Shown: positions 19,845-28,174 of the stretch, piece after piece
Position numbering within the stretch: position 1 is the first letter of the stretch
How the letters are laid out: every line of letters begins with the position of its first letter
Source: Pseudonocardia sp. ICBG1293
Lineage (GTDB): Bacteria; Actinomycetota; Actinomycetes; Mycobacteriales; Pseudonocardiaceae
NCBI RefSeq assembly: GCF_020131355.1
Contig: NZ_JAHLEL010000038.1
Coordinates: forward strand, 868,001-932,000
Direction of reading: 5' to 3'
DNA length: 64,000 nt
Translations under genes and position numbers: made by a program
Notes under the pieces: model-generated
Seen by the model: only the letters and a program-made list of their open reading frames with translations
Told to the model about the DNA's origin: nothing
Databases searched by the model: none

Positions 19845-20732
19845 TCAGCCCTTCAGCCCGCCCGCGGCCGCGAACCCGGACCCGAGCCGGCGGCCCAGCA
19901 GCAGGTACAGCACCACCACCGGGGCGGAGTAGAGGATCGAGAAGGCGGCGAGCTGACCGTAGGCGACCTGGCCGTACTGCGAGGAGAAGGTGAACAGGCT
20001 GACCGCGGCGGGCAGCTTGTCCGGCGAGAGCAGCAGCATGAACGGGACGAAGAAGTTGCCCCAGGTCTGGACCAGCGTGAAGATCGCGACGACGGCGACG
20101 CCCGGACGCATCATGGGCAGCACGACCTCCCACAGCGTGCGCAGCATGCTGGCGCCGTCGACCCACGCGGCCTCCTCGATCTCGACCGGCACGCCGTCCA
20201 TGAAGCCCGTGGTCAGGAAGATCGCGTACGGCAGCGCCGACGTCGCCAGGAACAGCACCGCCGCCGGCATCGAGTCGATGAGGTTCACCTGCACGAACAG
20301 CGCGTAGACCGGGATCATGATCGCGGTGATCGGCAGCCCGGTGGCGAACACGATCGTCAGCAGGAAGGGCCGGCTCGCCCGGCTGCGGTAGCGGGACAGC
20401 GGGTAGGCGGCGAGCACCGCGCACACCACGGTGACCAGTGTGGCGCCACCGCAGAGCACCACCGAGTTCCACATCGGGCGGAACGTGGTCTCGGTGTCGA
20501 GCACGGCGGCGTAGTTGTCCAGGGTCGGCGTCGCGGGCCACGCCACGGCGAGCGAGGCCTCCGCGTCGAACGAGGCCAGGACCACCCAGGCCAGCGGGAT
20601 GCAGAAGAACGCCGCGATCGCGACCAGCACGACGTCGGCGGGGCGCGGTCCGCGCCGGCGCCGGGCGGGGTCCGGTGCGGGGGCCGGGACGGCGGAGCCG
20701 GCCGGCGGTGGACGGTGCGCGGTGGCGGTCAT
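19845..20732 (-). CDS. Sugar ABC transporter permease (MalG-type)
   Basis: A 295-residue inner-membrane permease of the carbohydrate ABC importer (CUT1) family with six predicted helices. The ATPase-docking EAA loop reads EIEEAAWVDGASMLRTLWEVVLPMMRPG, the standard position for MalG-like proteins. Its ATG overlaps the stop of the partner permease (ATGA). It stands last in the mannosidase - binding protein - permease - permease order and converges on the ROK gene 11 bp away. No ATPase gene is present, so the transporter must borrow a shared ATPase such as an MsiK homologue. Confidence 0.92.
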   Translation of the reverse strand: MTATAHRPPPAGSAVPAPAPDPARRRRGPRPADVVLVAIAAFFCIPLAWVVLASFDAEASLAVAWPATPTLDNYAAVLDTETTFRPMWNSVVLCGGATLVTVVCAVLAAYPLSRYRSRASRPFLLTIVFATGLPITAIMIPVYALFVQVNLIDSMPAAVLFLATSALPYAIFLTTGFMDGVPVEIEEAAWVDGASMLRTLWEVVLPMMRPGVAVVAIFTLVQTWGNFFVPFMLLLSPDKLPAAVSLFTFSSQYGQVAYGQLAAFSILYSAPVVVLYLLLGRRLGSGFAAAGGLKG

Positions 20733-21643
20733 GCGTCCTCCGTGGCGAGCAGGCGCAGGTAGGCGAGCGAGGCGATCCCGCCGAGGACCAGCAGGAGCAG
20801 GGCCACCGCGGTGCCGTAGCCGAGCTGTCCGTAGGAGAAGGCCTGCTCGTACATGTGCAGCGGCAGCGTCTGGCTGGAGGTGCCGGGCCCGCCGCCGGTC
20901 ATGACGTAGATCAGGCCGAACACCGACAGCGTCTGCAGGGTGATCAGCATCAGGTTCGTCGCCACGGCACGGCGGATCAGCGGCAGCGTCAGGGAGAAGA
21001 AGCGCTGCACGGGCCGGGCACCGTCGATCATCGCCGCCTCCTCGACCTCGCGCGGGATCTCGGCGAGTGCGGCGGTGTAGACGAGCATCGTGAAGGCCGT
21101 CCCGCGCCAGATGTTGGCGAAGGACACCGCGATGATCGGCCACGCGACGAGCAGCTCCTGCTCGGGCAGCCCGACCAGCCCGAGCAGGGCGTTCAGCGAG
21201 CCGTCCCCGGCGAGGAAGGTGTACCAGAGGTAGCCGACGACGACCTCGGGCAGGATCCACGCCCCGACCACGACCGCGCCGGTCACCGCGCCCACCGGTC
21301 GCGAGGCGTTGCGCATCAGCAGGGCCAGCGCCAGGCCGAGCAGGTTCTGCCCGATGATCGCCGACACCACGGTGAAGACCAGGGTGAGCCCGGCGGAGTT
21401 CCAGAACTCCGGCGAGGTGAGCGCGTCGGTGAAGTTGCCGAGCCCGACGAACGCGGTCGTGTCCGCGCCGTCCCCGCGCAGCGCCCGGTTGGTGAAGGCC
21501 AGGTAGACGCTGTAGAGGACCGGGCCGGCGAGGAACAGCACCAGCAGGACGACGGCCGGCACGATCGGCCCGCCCCGCAGCAGGCTGCGGCGCAGCGGCG
21601 CGGGACCGCGGGCGGTGGCCCGCCGCCCGGCGAGGGCGGTCAC
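20729..21643 (-). CDS. Sugar ABC transporter permease (MalF-type)
   Basis: A 304-residue CUT1 permease with an N-terminal membrane anchor (GPIVPAVVLLVLFLAGPVLYS) and the MalF-like EAA loop EVEEAAMIDGARPVQRFFSLTLPLIRR. The GTG start (21643) overlaps the TGA of the binding-protein gene and its own stop overlaps the next permease, so the three transporter genes are translationally coupled. It forms the heterodimeric channel with the downstream permease. The substrate is inferred to be a mannose-containing glycoside from the adjacent alpha-mannosidase. Confidence 0.92.
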   Translation of the reverse strand: MTALAGRRATARGPAPLRRSLLRGGPIVPAVVLLVLFLAGPVLYSVYLAFTNRALRGDGADTTAFVGLGNFTDALTSPEFWNSAGLTLVFTVVSAIIGQNLLGLALALLMRNASRPVGAVTGAVVVGAWILPEVVVGYLWYTFLAGDGSLNALLGLVGLPEQELLVAWPIIAVSFANIWRGTAFTMLVYTAALAEIPREVEEAAMIDGARPVQRFFSLTLPLIRRAVATNLMLITLQTLSVFGLIYVMTGGGPGTSSQTLPLHMYEQAFSYGQLGYGTAVALLLLVLGGIASLAYLRLLATEDA

Positions 21644-23019
21644 GGGCGCACCTCCGGTGCGGTCTGCTCGACGCCCACTATGTCGACGAGCGCGGCGTCG
21701 TAGGCGTCGGCCGCGGCCTCGGGACCCAGCTGCCCGGTCATGACGTCCTCGGTCGCCGCCTGGATCGCCGAGGAGATCTGCGGGTACGGCGCCGTCGCGG
21801 GCCGGTAGTCGGCGTGCGGGACGAGGTCGGTGAAGAAGGGGGCGGCGGGGGAGTAGCCGTCGTAGCCGGGGTGCTCCATCACGTCGCTGCGGTTGGCCAG
21901 CTTGGCCTCGGCGACGGTCCACCGCAGCGCGTTCTCGGTGGACATCAGCGTCTGCAGCAGCTCCCAGGCGAGGTCCGGGTCGGGGGCCAGCCGCGGCAGC
22001 GACCACGCCCAGCCCCCGGACAGGGTCACGAAACCCCGGCCCTGCCCGCGCCGGGTGGGCATCCGGGCCAGGTCCATCGTCTGCGACCACTCCGGCCAGG
22101 CGCCGGACGCGCCCGGGTCCCAGTTCTGGGCGATCCAGTTGCCGTCGACGACCATGCCGACCCTCCCCTCCGGCATCCACGACGTGTAGACGGTCTCGGT
22201 GAGGTTCGGGTCGAGCGCGGCCTGCAGCGGCGGGCCGAGGCCCTCCCCGAACACGGTGTGCAGGAACCCCAGCGCCTGGCGCATCCCGGCGGCACCGGTC
22301 GTCCACCGCCGGGAGGTCCGGTCGTAGAGGACCGAGTCGGTGCCGTTGAACAGCATCTGGAGTCCCTGCATGCTGGCCTTCTCGCCCTGCGCCTTGCCGG
22401 AGTAGAGGACGAGGGGCACGGCGTCGGGGACCCGGTCGCGGACCGCCCGCGCCGCGGTGAGCAGGTCGTCCCAGGTCCGGGGCCGGAACGGCGCCACGAT
22501 CCCGGCGGCGGCCAGGACGCCGCGGTGGTACCAGATCCCGCGGGTGTCGGTCGGTCCCGGGATGCCGTAGACCTTCCCGTCCTCCCCGGTGACGGCGTCC
22601 TTGGCGACGTCGACGTAGGCGTCCCACAGCGGCCAGCGGGAGACGTAGTCGTCCAGCGGGCGCAGGTAGCCGGCGGCGATGTCGGCCTTGAGGATGAAGG
22701 TGTCCTCGTAGGCGATGTCCGGCGTGGTCCGCGCGGAGGCCATCATGAGCTCGTTCTTGGTGAAGAAGTCGTTCTCGGCCGCCACCAGCCCGACGACGTC
22801 CACCGAGGTGCCGGGACGCGCTGCCATGAACTCCGCGGCGGCGCCCTCGATGTAGTCACCGACCGCCCGGGCCGACCCCCACTGCTGGTAGGTCACCCGC
22901 AGCGCTCCCGGGGCCCGGGCCTCGGCGCCGCACGCGCCGAGCACCGGAGCGGCGAGCAGGGCACCGCCCGCGGCCAGGAGCGTGCGCCGGGAGAACCCGC
23001 CGGGGGGTGGTGGGGTCAT
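21640..23019 (-). CDS. Sugar ABC transporter substrate-binding lipoprotein, Tat-exported
   Basis: A 459-residue extracellular solute-binding protein (family 1). The signal peptide has a twin-arginine motif (FSRRTLLAAGG) and a lipobox ending L-G-A-C with Cys30 as the lipidation site, so it is probably folded in the cytoplasm, exported by Tat and anchored outside. The body shows typical features of this family: YGIPGPTDTRGIWYH, the M-Q-G-L-Q-M-L-F-N-G block, and VDGNWIAQNWDPG. It precedes two permease genes with 4-bp overlaps and follows the alpha-mannosidase by 45 bp. Confidence 0.92.
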   Translation of the reverse strand: MTPPPPGGFSRRTLLAAGGALLAAPVLGACGAEARAPGALRVTYQQWGSARAVGDYIEGAAAEFMAARPGTSVDVVGLVAAENDFFTKNELMMASARTTPDIAYEDTFILKADIAAGYLRPLDDYVSRWPLWDAYVDVAKDAVTGEDGKVYGIPGPTDTRGIWYHRGVLAAAGIVAPFRPRTWDDLLTAARAVRDRVPDAVPLVLYSGKAQGEKASMQGLQMLFNGTDSVLYDRTSRRWTTGAAGMRQALGFLHTVFGEGLGPPLQAALDPNLTETVYTSWMPEGRVGMVVDGNWIAQNWDPGASGAWPEWSQTMDLARMPTRRGQGRGFVTLSGGWAWSLPRLAPDPDLAWELLQTLMSTENALRWTVAEAKLANRSDVMEHPGYDGYSPAAPFFTDLVPHADYRPATAPYPQISSAIQAATEDVMTGQLGPEAAADAYDAALVDIVGVEQTAPEVRP

Positions 23020-23064
23020 CGGGCGGACCGTCCTTTCGCGTCGTTGCGAGGGCGGAGCAGGGGA

Positions 23065-26000
23065 TCAGGTGCGGGTCAGGCGCACCGTGACGATCTGGAA
23101 CGCGCGCAGGTCGAGCCGGAGGTCCCCGCCCAGCGCGCGCGGGGTGTCGAGGGTGCGTTCGAGCAGGTCGGTCTCGACGGCGCCGGCGCAGTCGAAGCCG
23201 GGCCGCAGCACCGCGCGGGCCCGGCCTCCGTGCGCCTCGTAGAGCCGCACGACCACGTCACCCGAGCCGTCGTCGGCGAGCTTGACCGCCTCGACCACGA
23301 CGGCGCCGGTGCCGTCGTCGTCGACGGTCACGAGCGGCTCGACCGGGCCGGACCCGGTGACCTCGCGGGTGCCCAGCGCGACCCGGTAGCCCTCGCGGAC
23401 CGCGTCGGGGATGTCGGTTCCCGGGGTGAGCGTGCACCGCAGGACGTGCTCGCCGGAGTCGGCCTGCGGGTCCGGGAACTGCGGGGCCCGCAGCAGCGAC
23501 AGCCGCAGCAGCGTGGTCGTCCCCGCTGCGGTGCCGTCCGGCCCGGGCCGGGTGTCGCGGGTGATGTCGTGGCCGTAGGTGGCCTCGTTCGCGACGGTGA
23601 CGCCGTAGCCGGGTTCACCGACGTGCACGAACCGGTGCGCACAGGTCTCGAACCGGGCCGCGTCCCACGAGGTGTTGGCGTGCAGCGGCCGGTGCAGGTG
23701 TCCGAACTGGATCTCCGAGGTCGCCCGCTCGGCGTGCACGTCGAGCGGGAACGCGAGCTTGAGGAGCTTCTGGCGCTCCTGCCAGTCCGCGTGCACCCGT
23801 ACCTGCAGGGACCGGCCGCCGCGGTCGAGGGACCAGTCGGTGGTGATCGTGCTGTCCCCGACGGCGACGACGGTGCGCACCCCGCCCGGGACCGGCTCGA
23901 CCGACGTGGCCCCCGGCAGCCCGGTCTCGACGCGGCGGTAGTGCCGGTCGACGTCCCAGGCGTCCCACTCGTTGGGGATGTCCTGGAACAGCTGCAGGCC
24001 CGCGGTGGCGCCGGGGGAGAGGACCGCCCGGCCGGCGTCGAGGTCGTCGAGGGCGTGCACCCGGCCGTCGTCGCCGACGAGCACCGACAGCCGCCCGTTC
24101 CCGATCCGGTGCCCGTCGCCGACGCGCTCGACGGTCACGTCCGGTCCGGCGGGTGTCGCGGCCGGGCCGATCCCCAGCGAGGGCACGCCGTGCAGGGCGT
24201 ACGGACCGGCGTTGGCCCGCAGCACGACGTCCCCGTCCCCGGCCAGGGGGGCCAGCGCACCGTCGACGATCGTCTCCAGCTCGGCGGAGACGGCGGCGTG
24301 GTCGCGCTCGGCGTCGTGGTGCACCCAGGCGATGGAGCTGCCGGGCAGGATGTCGTGGAACTGCAGGAGCAGCACCTTCTGCCACAGCCGCCGGAGGTCG
24401 TCGGCAGGGTAGGGCACCCCGGTGCGCACGGTCGCGGTCGCGGCCCACAGCTCGGCCTCGCGCAGCAGGTGCTCGTTGCGCCGGTTGCCCTGCTTGGTGC
24501 GGGCCTGCGAGGTATAGGTGCCGCGGTGGTACTCCAGGTACAGCTCGCCCGACCAGACCGGCGGGTCCGGGTAGTCGGCCTCGGCCTCGGTGAAGAACTC
24601 CCGCGAGGTGCCGATCCGCACCCGCGGCGCGCCTTCCAGATCGGCCTGGCGGCGGGCCAGGGCGAGCATCTCCCGGGTGGGCCCGCCGCCGCCGTCGCCG
24701 TGCCCGAACGGCACGAGCGACACCCCGGCGCGGCCCTTCTCCCGGTACTGGCGCTGGGCACGGTCGAGCTCGTCGGCGGTCAGCTCGGAGTTGTAGGTGT
24801 CGACCGGAGGGAAGTGGGTGAACACCCGGCTGCCGTCGAGGCCCGCCCACAGGAACGTGTGGTGCGGCATCCGGTTGGTGTCGTTCCAGGAGATCTTCTG
24901 GGTGAGGAACCAGCGGGAGCCGGCCGCGCGGACCAGCTGCGGCAGCGCGGCGGTGTAGCCGAACGAGTCCGGCAGCCACCCCTCGAGCGGCTCCACACCG
25001 AACTCGTCGAGGAAGAACCGCTTGCCCTCCACCAGCTGGCGGGCCAGCGCCTCGCCGCCGGGCATGTTCGTGTCCGACTCCACCCACATGCCCCCGACCG
25101 GCACGAACGTCCCGGCGGCGACGGCGTCCCGGAGCCGGGCGTACAGCTCGGGGTAGGTGTCGCGCACCCACCGGTACTGCTGGGCCGAGGAGCAGGAGAA
25201 GCGCAGCCCGGGGTCGGCCTCGGCGAGGGTCAGCACGTTGGAGAAGGTGCGCGCGCACTTGCGGACGGTCTCCCGGGTCGGCCAGAGCCACGCCGAGTCG
25301 ATGTGTGCGTGCCCGGTCGCGACGACCCGGTGTGCGCTGGCGTGCGCCGGTGCGGCGAGCGCCGGGGCGAGCCGCTCGCGGGCCCACCCGGCCGTCGTCG
25401 TGAGATCGCGCGGGTCGATCGCGTCCAGGGCGTCCTCGACCGCGGACACGATCAGCGCGTGCCGCGCGGTGTCGGGGTCGAGCCGGTCCAGCCAGCCCTG
25501 CAGCACCGTCAGGTCCTGGTCGAGCTCCCAGACGGTCTCGTCCAGCAGCGCCACGTCGACCCGGCGCAGGGTGTAGAGCGGCTCCGTGCCCGCGGTCGCG
25601 GGGTCCCCGAGCGGGGTCGGGACGAACCAGCCGTGCTCGGAGATGTGCGGGTTGGCGGCGGCCTCGACGAACAGGTCGACGGTCTGCCCGGTGACGGGCA
25701 CCCAGGCGTTGCGCGGCTCGATGCCCTTGACGATGCGTCCGTCCGGGCTCCAGACGGTGCCCTCGGCCTGGAAGCCCGGGTTCGCGGTGCCGAACCCCAG
25801 GTCCACGACGGCCTCCACACGCGTCCCCGGCACGTCCCGCCAGTCCGCGGGCACGACGCCGGTGGCGCGGAACCACACGGTGCTCCACGGCCGTCCCCAC
25901 GCCGAGAGGTGGCCACGGCCGACCGGGAACGGGGTGTAGGTCTGCGCGGCGGCCTCGGCGAACCCGACGGGCTCGCCCGGGGCCTCCCAGGCGGTGACCT

Positions 26001-26094
26001 CCAGCGGCCGGGCGTCCCGGTACCGGGACCGCGCCAGGTGCTCGGAGCGGAAGCGGCGCAGGCGGTCGACGACGAAGCGGGTCCGGTCGTGCAC
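23065..26094 (-). CDS. Alpha-mannosidase, glycoside hydrolase family 38
   Basis: A 1009-residue GH38 alpha-mannosidase, a zinc enzyme that removes alpha-linked mannose. An N-terminal beta-sandwich (about residues 1-250) is followed by the catalytic domain: GHAHIDSAWLWP near residue 261 carries zinc ligands (HxHxD), and PDSFGYTAALPQ has the likely nucleophile Asp376. WFLTQKISWNDTNRMPHH is also characteristic. No signal peptide is seen, so the enzyme is cytoplasmic and acts on imported glycans. Start GTG 26094 with GGAGAG 4 nt upstream. Two IS elements now sit 37 bp before the start, so the original promoter may have been displaced. Confidence 0.93.
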   Translation of the reverse strand: MHDRTRFVVDRLRRFRSEHLARSRYRDARPLEVTAWEAPGEPVGFAEAAAQTYTPFPVGRGHLSAWGRPWSTVWFRATGVVPADWRDVPGTRVEAVVDLGFGTANPGFQAEGTVWSPDGRIVKGIEPRNAWVPVTGQTVDLFVEAAANPHISEHGWFVPTPLGDPATAGTEPLYTLRRVDVALLDETVWELDQDLTVLQGWLDRLDPDTARHALIVSAVEDALDAIDPRDLTTTAGWARERLAPALAAPAHASAHRVVATGHAHIDSAWLWPTRETVRKCARTFSNVLTLAEADPGLRFSCSSAQQYRWVRDTYPELYARLRDAVAAGTFVPVGGMWVESDTNMPGGEALARQLVEGKRFFLDEFGVEPLEGWLPDSFGYTAALPQLVRAAGSRWFLTQKISWNDTNRMPHHTFLWAGLDGSRVFTHFPPVDTYNSELTADELDRAQRQYREKGRAGVSLVPFGHGDGGGGPTREMLALARRQADLEGAPRVRIGTSREFFTEAEADYPDPPVWSGELYLEYHRGTYTSQARTKQGNRRNEHLLREAELWAATATVRTGVPYPADDLRRLWQKVLLLQFHDILPGSSIAWVHHDAERDHAAVSAELETIVDGALAPLAGDGDVVLRANAGPYALHGVPSLGIGPAATPAGPDVTVERVGDGHRIGNGRLSVLVGDDGRVHALDDLDAGRAVLSPGATAGLQLFQDIPNEWDAWDVDRHYRRVETGLPGATSVEPVPGGVRTVVAVGDSTITTDWSLDRGGRSLQVRVHADWQERQKLLKLAFPLDVHAERATSEIQFGHLHRPLHANTSWDAARFETCAHRFVHVGEPGYGVTVANEATYGHDITRDTRPGPDGTAAGTTTLLRLSLLRAPQFPDPQADSGEHVLRCTLTPGTDIPDAVREGYRVALGTREVTGSGPVEPLVTVDDDGTGAVVVEAVKLADDGSGDVVVRLYEAHGGRARAVLRPGFDCAGAVETDLLERTLDTPRALGGDLRLDLRAFQIVTVRLTRT

Positions 26095-26130
26095 GAACTC
26101 TCCAGGCGGTGGGCGACGGTGCCACAGTTA

Positions 26131-27111
26131 GAGCGTCCGGCAGTAGAGGTGGCCGTGTGTCGGTGTTGGTAGAGACACGGACCTGCAAGTGATCATGGGA
26201 TTGCTGATGTCCTGATGGTCGCCTGGAGGGTCCGTGCCTCTATTGCCAGAATCGCTGATCGACCCCCTCTGGGTCGAGTTCGCTGCCCTGATCGAGGCAG
26301 AGCGGCGCCCGGAGTTCGACCCGGCCCATCCGTGGGGATGTCACCGCCGCCGTATCCCCGACCGCCTGGTGTTCGAGCACGTGCTCGCGGCGTTGGTGCA
26401 CGGCAGCGGCTACGAACGCATCGCCACCCCCGGCTGCTCGGACCGCACGATCCGCCGCCGTCTCGCCCAGTGGGCCGCCGCCGGCGTCGGGGAGCAGGTC
26501 CTTCGGGCCGCGCTGGCCGGCTATGACCAGATGATCGGTCTCGACCTCGACGATCTGTCTGCCGACGGAGCGATCACCAAGGCTCCCTGCGGTGGCGAGG
26601 TCGCCGGCTGTAACCCGGTCGACCGGGGCAAACAGGGCACCAAACGCTCCGTGGTCTGCGACGGTGCGGGGATCCCGCTGCACCTGATCAGCGCCCGCGC
26701 CAATGACCACGACTCGCCGTTGCTGAAACCGACCCTGATCGGGATCTACGACATGATCGGGCCGCTGCCCGAGCGACCGTGCCTGCACCTGGACCGGGGC
26801 TATGACTCAGGCAAGACCCGCGATCTGCTCGAACGACTCGGGTTCGACGCACAGATCGCCACCAAGGGCCGGCCCGCCCCGATCCAGGTCGGTAAGCGGT
26901 GGCCGGTCGAGCGCACCCATTCCTGGATGAACGGCTACGGCAAGCTGCGCCGGTTCACCGATCGCCGGAAGATCATCGTCGAGTTCTACCTCGACCTCGC
27001 CGCCGCGCTCACCGTGATCCGCCGGCTGATCAACCGTGCCCGCAGCCGCTACCGCTGGACAACCCGACCCACGACCCGTCGACTCCGATAACCATCAATC
27101 GCCGGGCGCTC
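26131..27111 (+). mobile_element. Complete IS5-family insertion sequence (first of a tandem pair)
   Basis: A 981-bp element bounded by imperfect inverted repeats, GAGCGTCCGGC at 26131 and GCCGGGCGCTC ending at 27111 (one mismatch in 11). A TTA target duplication is at 26128-26130 and 27112-27114; a 3-bp TNA duplication is usual for the IS427-type subgroup of IS5. It carries one transposase gene. The right-hand TTA is shared with the next element. Confidence 0.85.
26234..27091 (+). CDS. IS5-family transposase
   Basis: A 285-residue DDE transposase. An N-terminal helix-turn-helix-like DUF4096-type region (WGCHRRRIPDRLVFEHVLAAL) leads to the catalytic core: first Asp in SADGAITKAP, second in LDRGYDSGKTRDLLE, and Glu in VERTHSWMNGYGKLRR. 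The GTG start follows GGAGG at a normal distance. The frame is intact, so the element could still be mobile. It differs clearly from the neighbouring transposase, so the pair is not a simple duplication. Confidence 0.9.
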   Translation: MPLLPESLIDPLWVEFAALIEAERRPEFDPAHPWGCHRRRIPDRLVFEHVLAALVHGSGYERIATPGCSDRTIRRRLAQWAAAGVGEQVLRAALAGYDQMIGLDLDDLSADGAITKAPCGGEVAGCNPVDRGKQGTKRSVVCDGAGIPLHLISARANDHDSPLLKPTLIGIYDMIGPLPERPCLHLDRGYDSGKTRDLLERLGFDAQIATKGRPAPIQVGKRWPVERTHSWMNGYGKLRRFTDRRKIIVEFYLDLAAALTVIRRLINRARSRYRWTTRPTTRRLR

Positions 27112-27114
27112 TTA

Positions 27115-28094
27115 GAGGTCGCGCGGATTGGTCACAGCTTGGCCGCGGTCGAGTGTCTGGGGGCGAGGGCGGGTACGGGCCTGCCGATCATGAAGTTATC
27201 TACGCTTCGTGATCGTCTGGAGGCCGCGTGCCCACCCTGCCATCATGGCTGACCGAGCCGTTGTGGGACCAGTTCACCGCGCTGCTGCCTCATCGAGACG
27301 AGTTCGATCCCACCCATCCGCTGGGCTGCCATCGCCGCCGGATCGCGGATCGGATCGTGTTCGACAAGCTCCTGCAGGTACTGCGGTTCGGCTGCTCGTA
27401 TGAGGGCATCGCTGACAGCACCTGCTCGGCGACCACCATCCGCGATCGTCGTGACGAGTGGATCAGGCTCGGGGTCTTCGCCCAGCTGCGTCGGATCGTC
27501 CTGGACGCCTACGACCGCATCGTCGGTCTGCTGCTGCACGACATCGCCGTCGATGGCGCCATCACCAAGGCCCCCGGCGGCGGCGAGGTCGCCGGTCCGT
27601 CGCCGGTGGACCGGCGCAAACAGGGTATGAAACGTTCGGTGCTCGTCGAGGGATACGGCATCCCGCTGGGCCGAGTCCTGGCCGGAGCCAACCGGCACGA
27701 CTCCCCGCTACTGGGCCCCACCCTCGACCGCCTCGATGCTCTCGGCCCGCTGCCCGACGACATCACCGTGCACCTCGACGCCGGCTATGACTCCGGCAAG
27801 ACCCGCGACACGCTGGCCGAACGAGGCCTGCACGGCGAGATCGCGCACAAGGGTGAGAAAGCGCCGATCCAGGCCACCCGCCGCTGGCACGTCGAGCGGA
27901 CCAACGCTTGGCACAACAGCTTCAACCGGCTGCAGCGCTGCTACGAACGACGAGAAATCGTCGTCGACGCGTTCTTCGACCTCGCCGACACGATCGTCAC
28001 ACTCCGTAGCTTGATTCGGCAGGCCTGGACCACACACCGCTGGAACGCCCGACCTGCACGACGTCCATGATCACCAACCAATCCGCGCGACCTC
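27115..28094 (+). mobile_element. Complete IS5-family insertion sequence (second of a tandem pair)
   Basis: A 980-bp element with perfect 18-bp terminal inverted repeats (GAGGTCGCGCGGATTGGT at 27115-27132 and its complement at 28077-28094). TTA flanks it at 27112-27114 and 28095-28097. The left TTA is the same three bases as the right TTA of the previous element, so one element inserted into, or right beside, the duplicated target of the other. Confidence 0.9.
27228..28070 (+). CDS. IS5-family transposase
   Basis: A 280-residue DDE transposase of the same subgroup as the neighbour but only partly similar. N-terminal LGCHRRRIADRIVFDKLLQVL; catalytic Asp in AVDGAITKAPGGGE, second Asp in LDAGYDSGKTRDTLAE, and Glu in VERTNAWHNSFNRLQRC. 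The GTG start follows a GGAGG site. The frame is intact and the terminal repeats are perfect, which suggests a recent and possibly active copy. Confidence 0.9.
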   Translation: MPTLPSWLTEPLWDQFTALLPHRDEFDPTHPLGCHRRRIADRIVFDKLLQVLRFGCSYEGIADSTCSATTIRDRRDEWIRLGVFAQLRRIVLDAYDRIVGLLLHDIAVDGAITKAPGGGEVAGPSPVDRRKQGMKRSVLVEGYGIPLGRVLAGANRHDSPLLGPTLDRLDALGPLPDDITVHLDAGYDSGKTRDTLAERGLHGEIAHKGEKAPIQATRRWHVERTNAWHNSFNRLQRCYERREIVVDAFFDLADTIVTLRSLIRQAWTTHRWNARPARRP

Positions 28095-28174
28095 TTAGTA
28101 AAAACGATGGAAGAATTGATCACAAGGGTGCCGTCGCCGGGCGGTGCGCGGGGCGACCGCGGCTCCGGGGCGTC

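Noticed and set aside
21814-26172. A 1452-codon open frame on the plus strand opposite the mannosidase and binding-protein genes
   Set aside because: It has no recognisable domain, is full of Arg/Gly/Pro/Val typical of out-of-phase reading of GC-rich genes, and lies wholly antisense to clear enzymes.
26131-28094. Composite transposon carrying cargo
   Set aside because: The two elements are different and directly adjacent, with only a shared TTA between them, so no cargo is enclosed.
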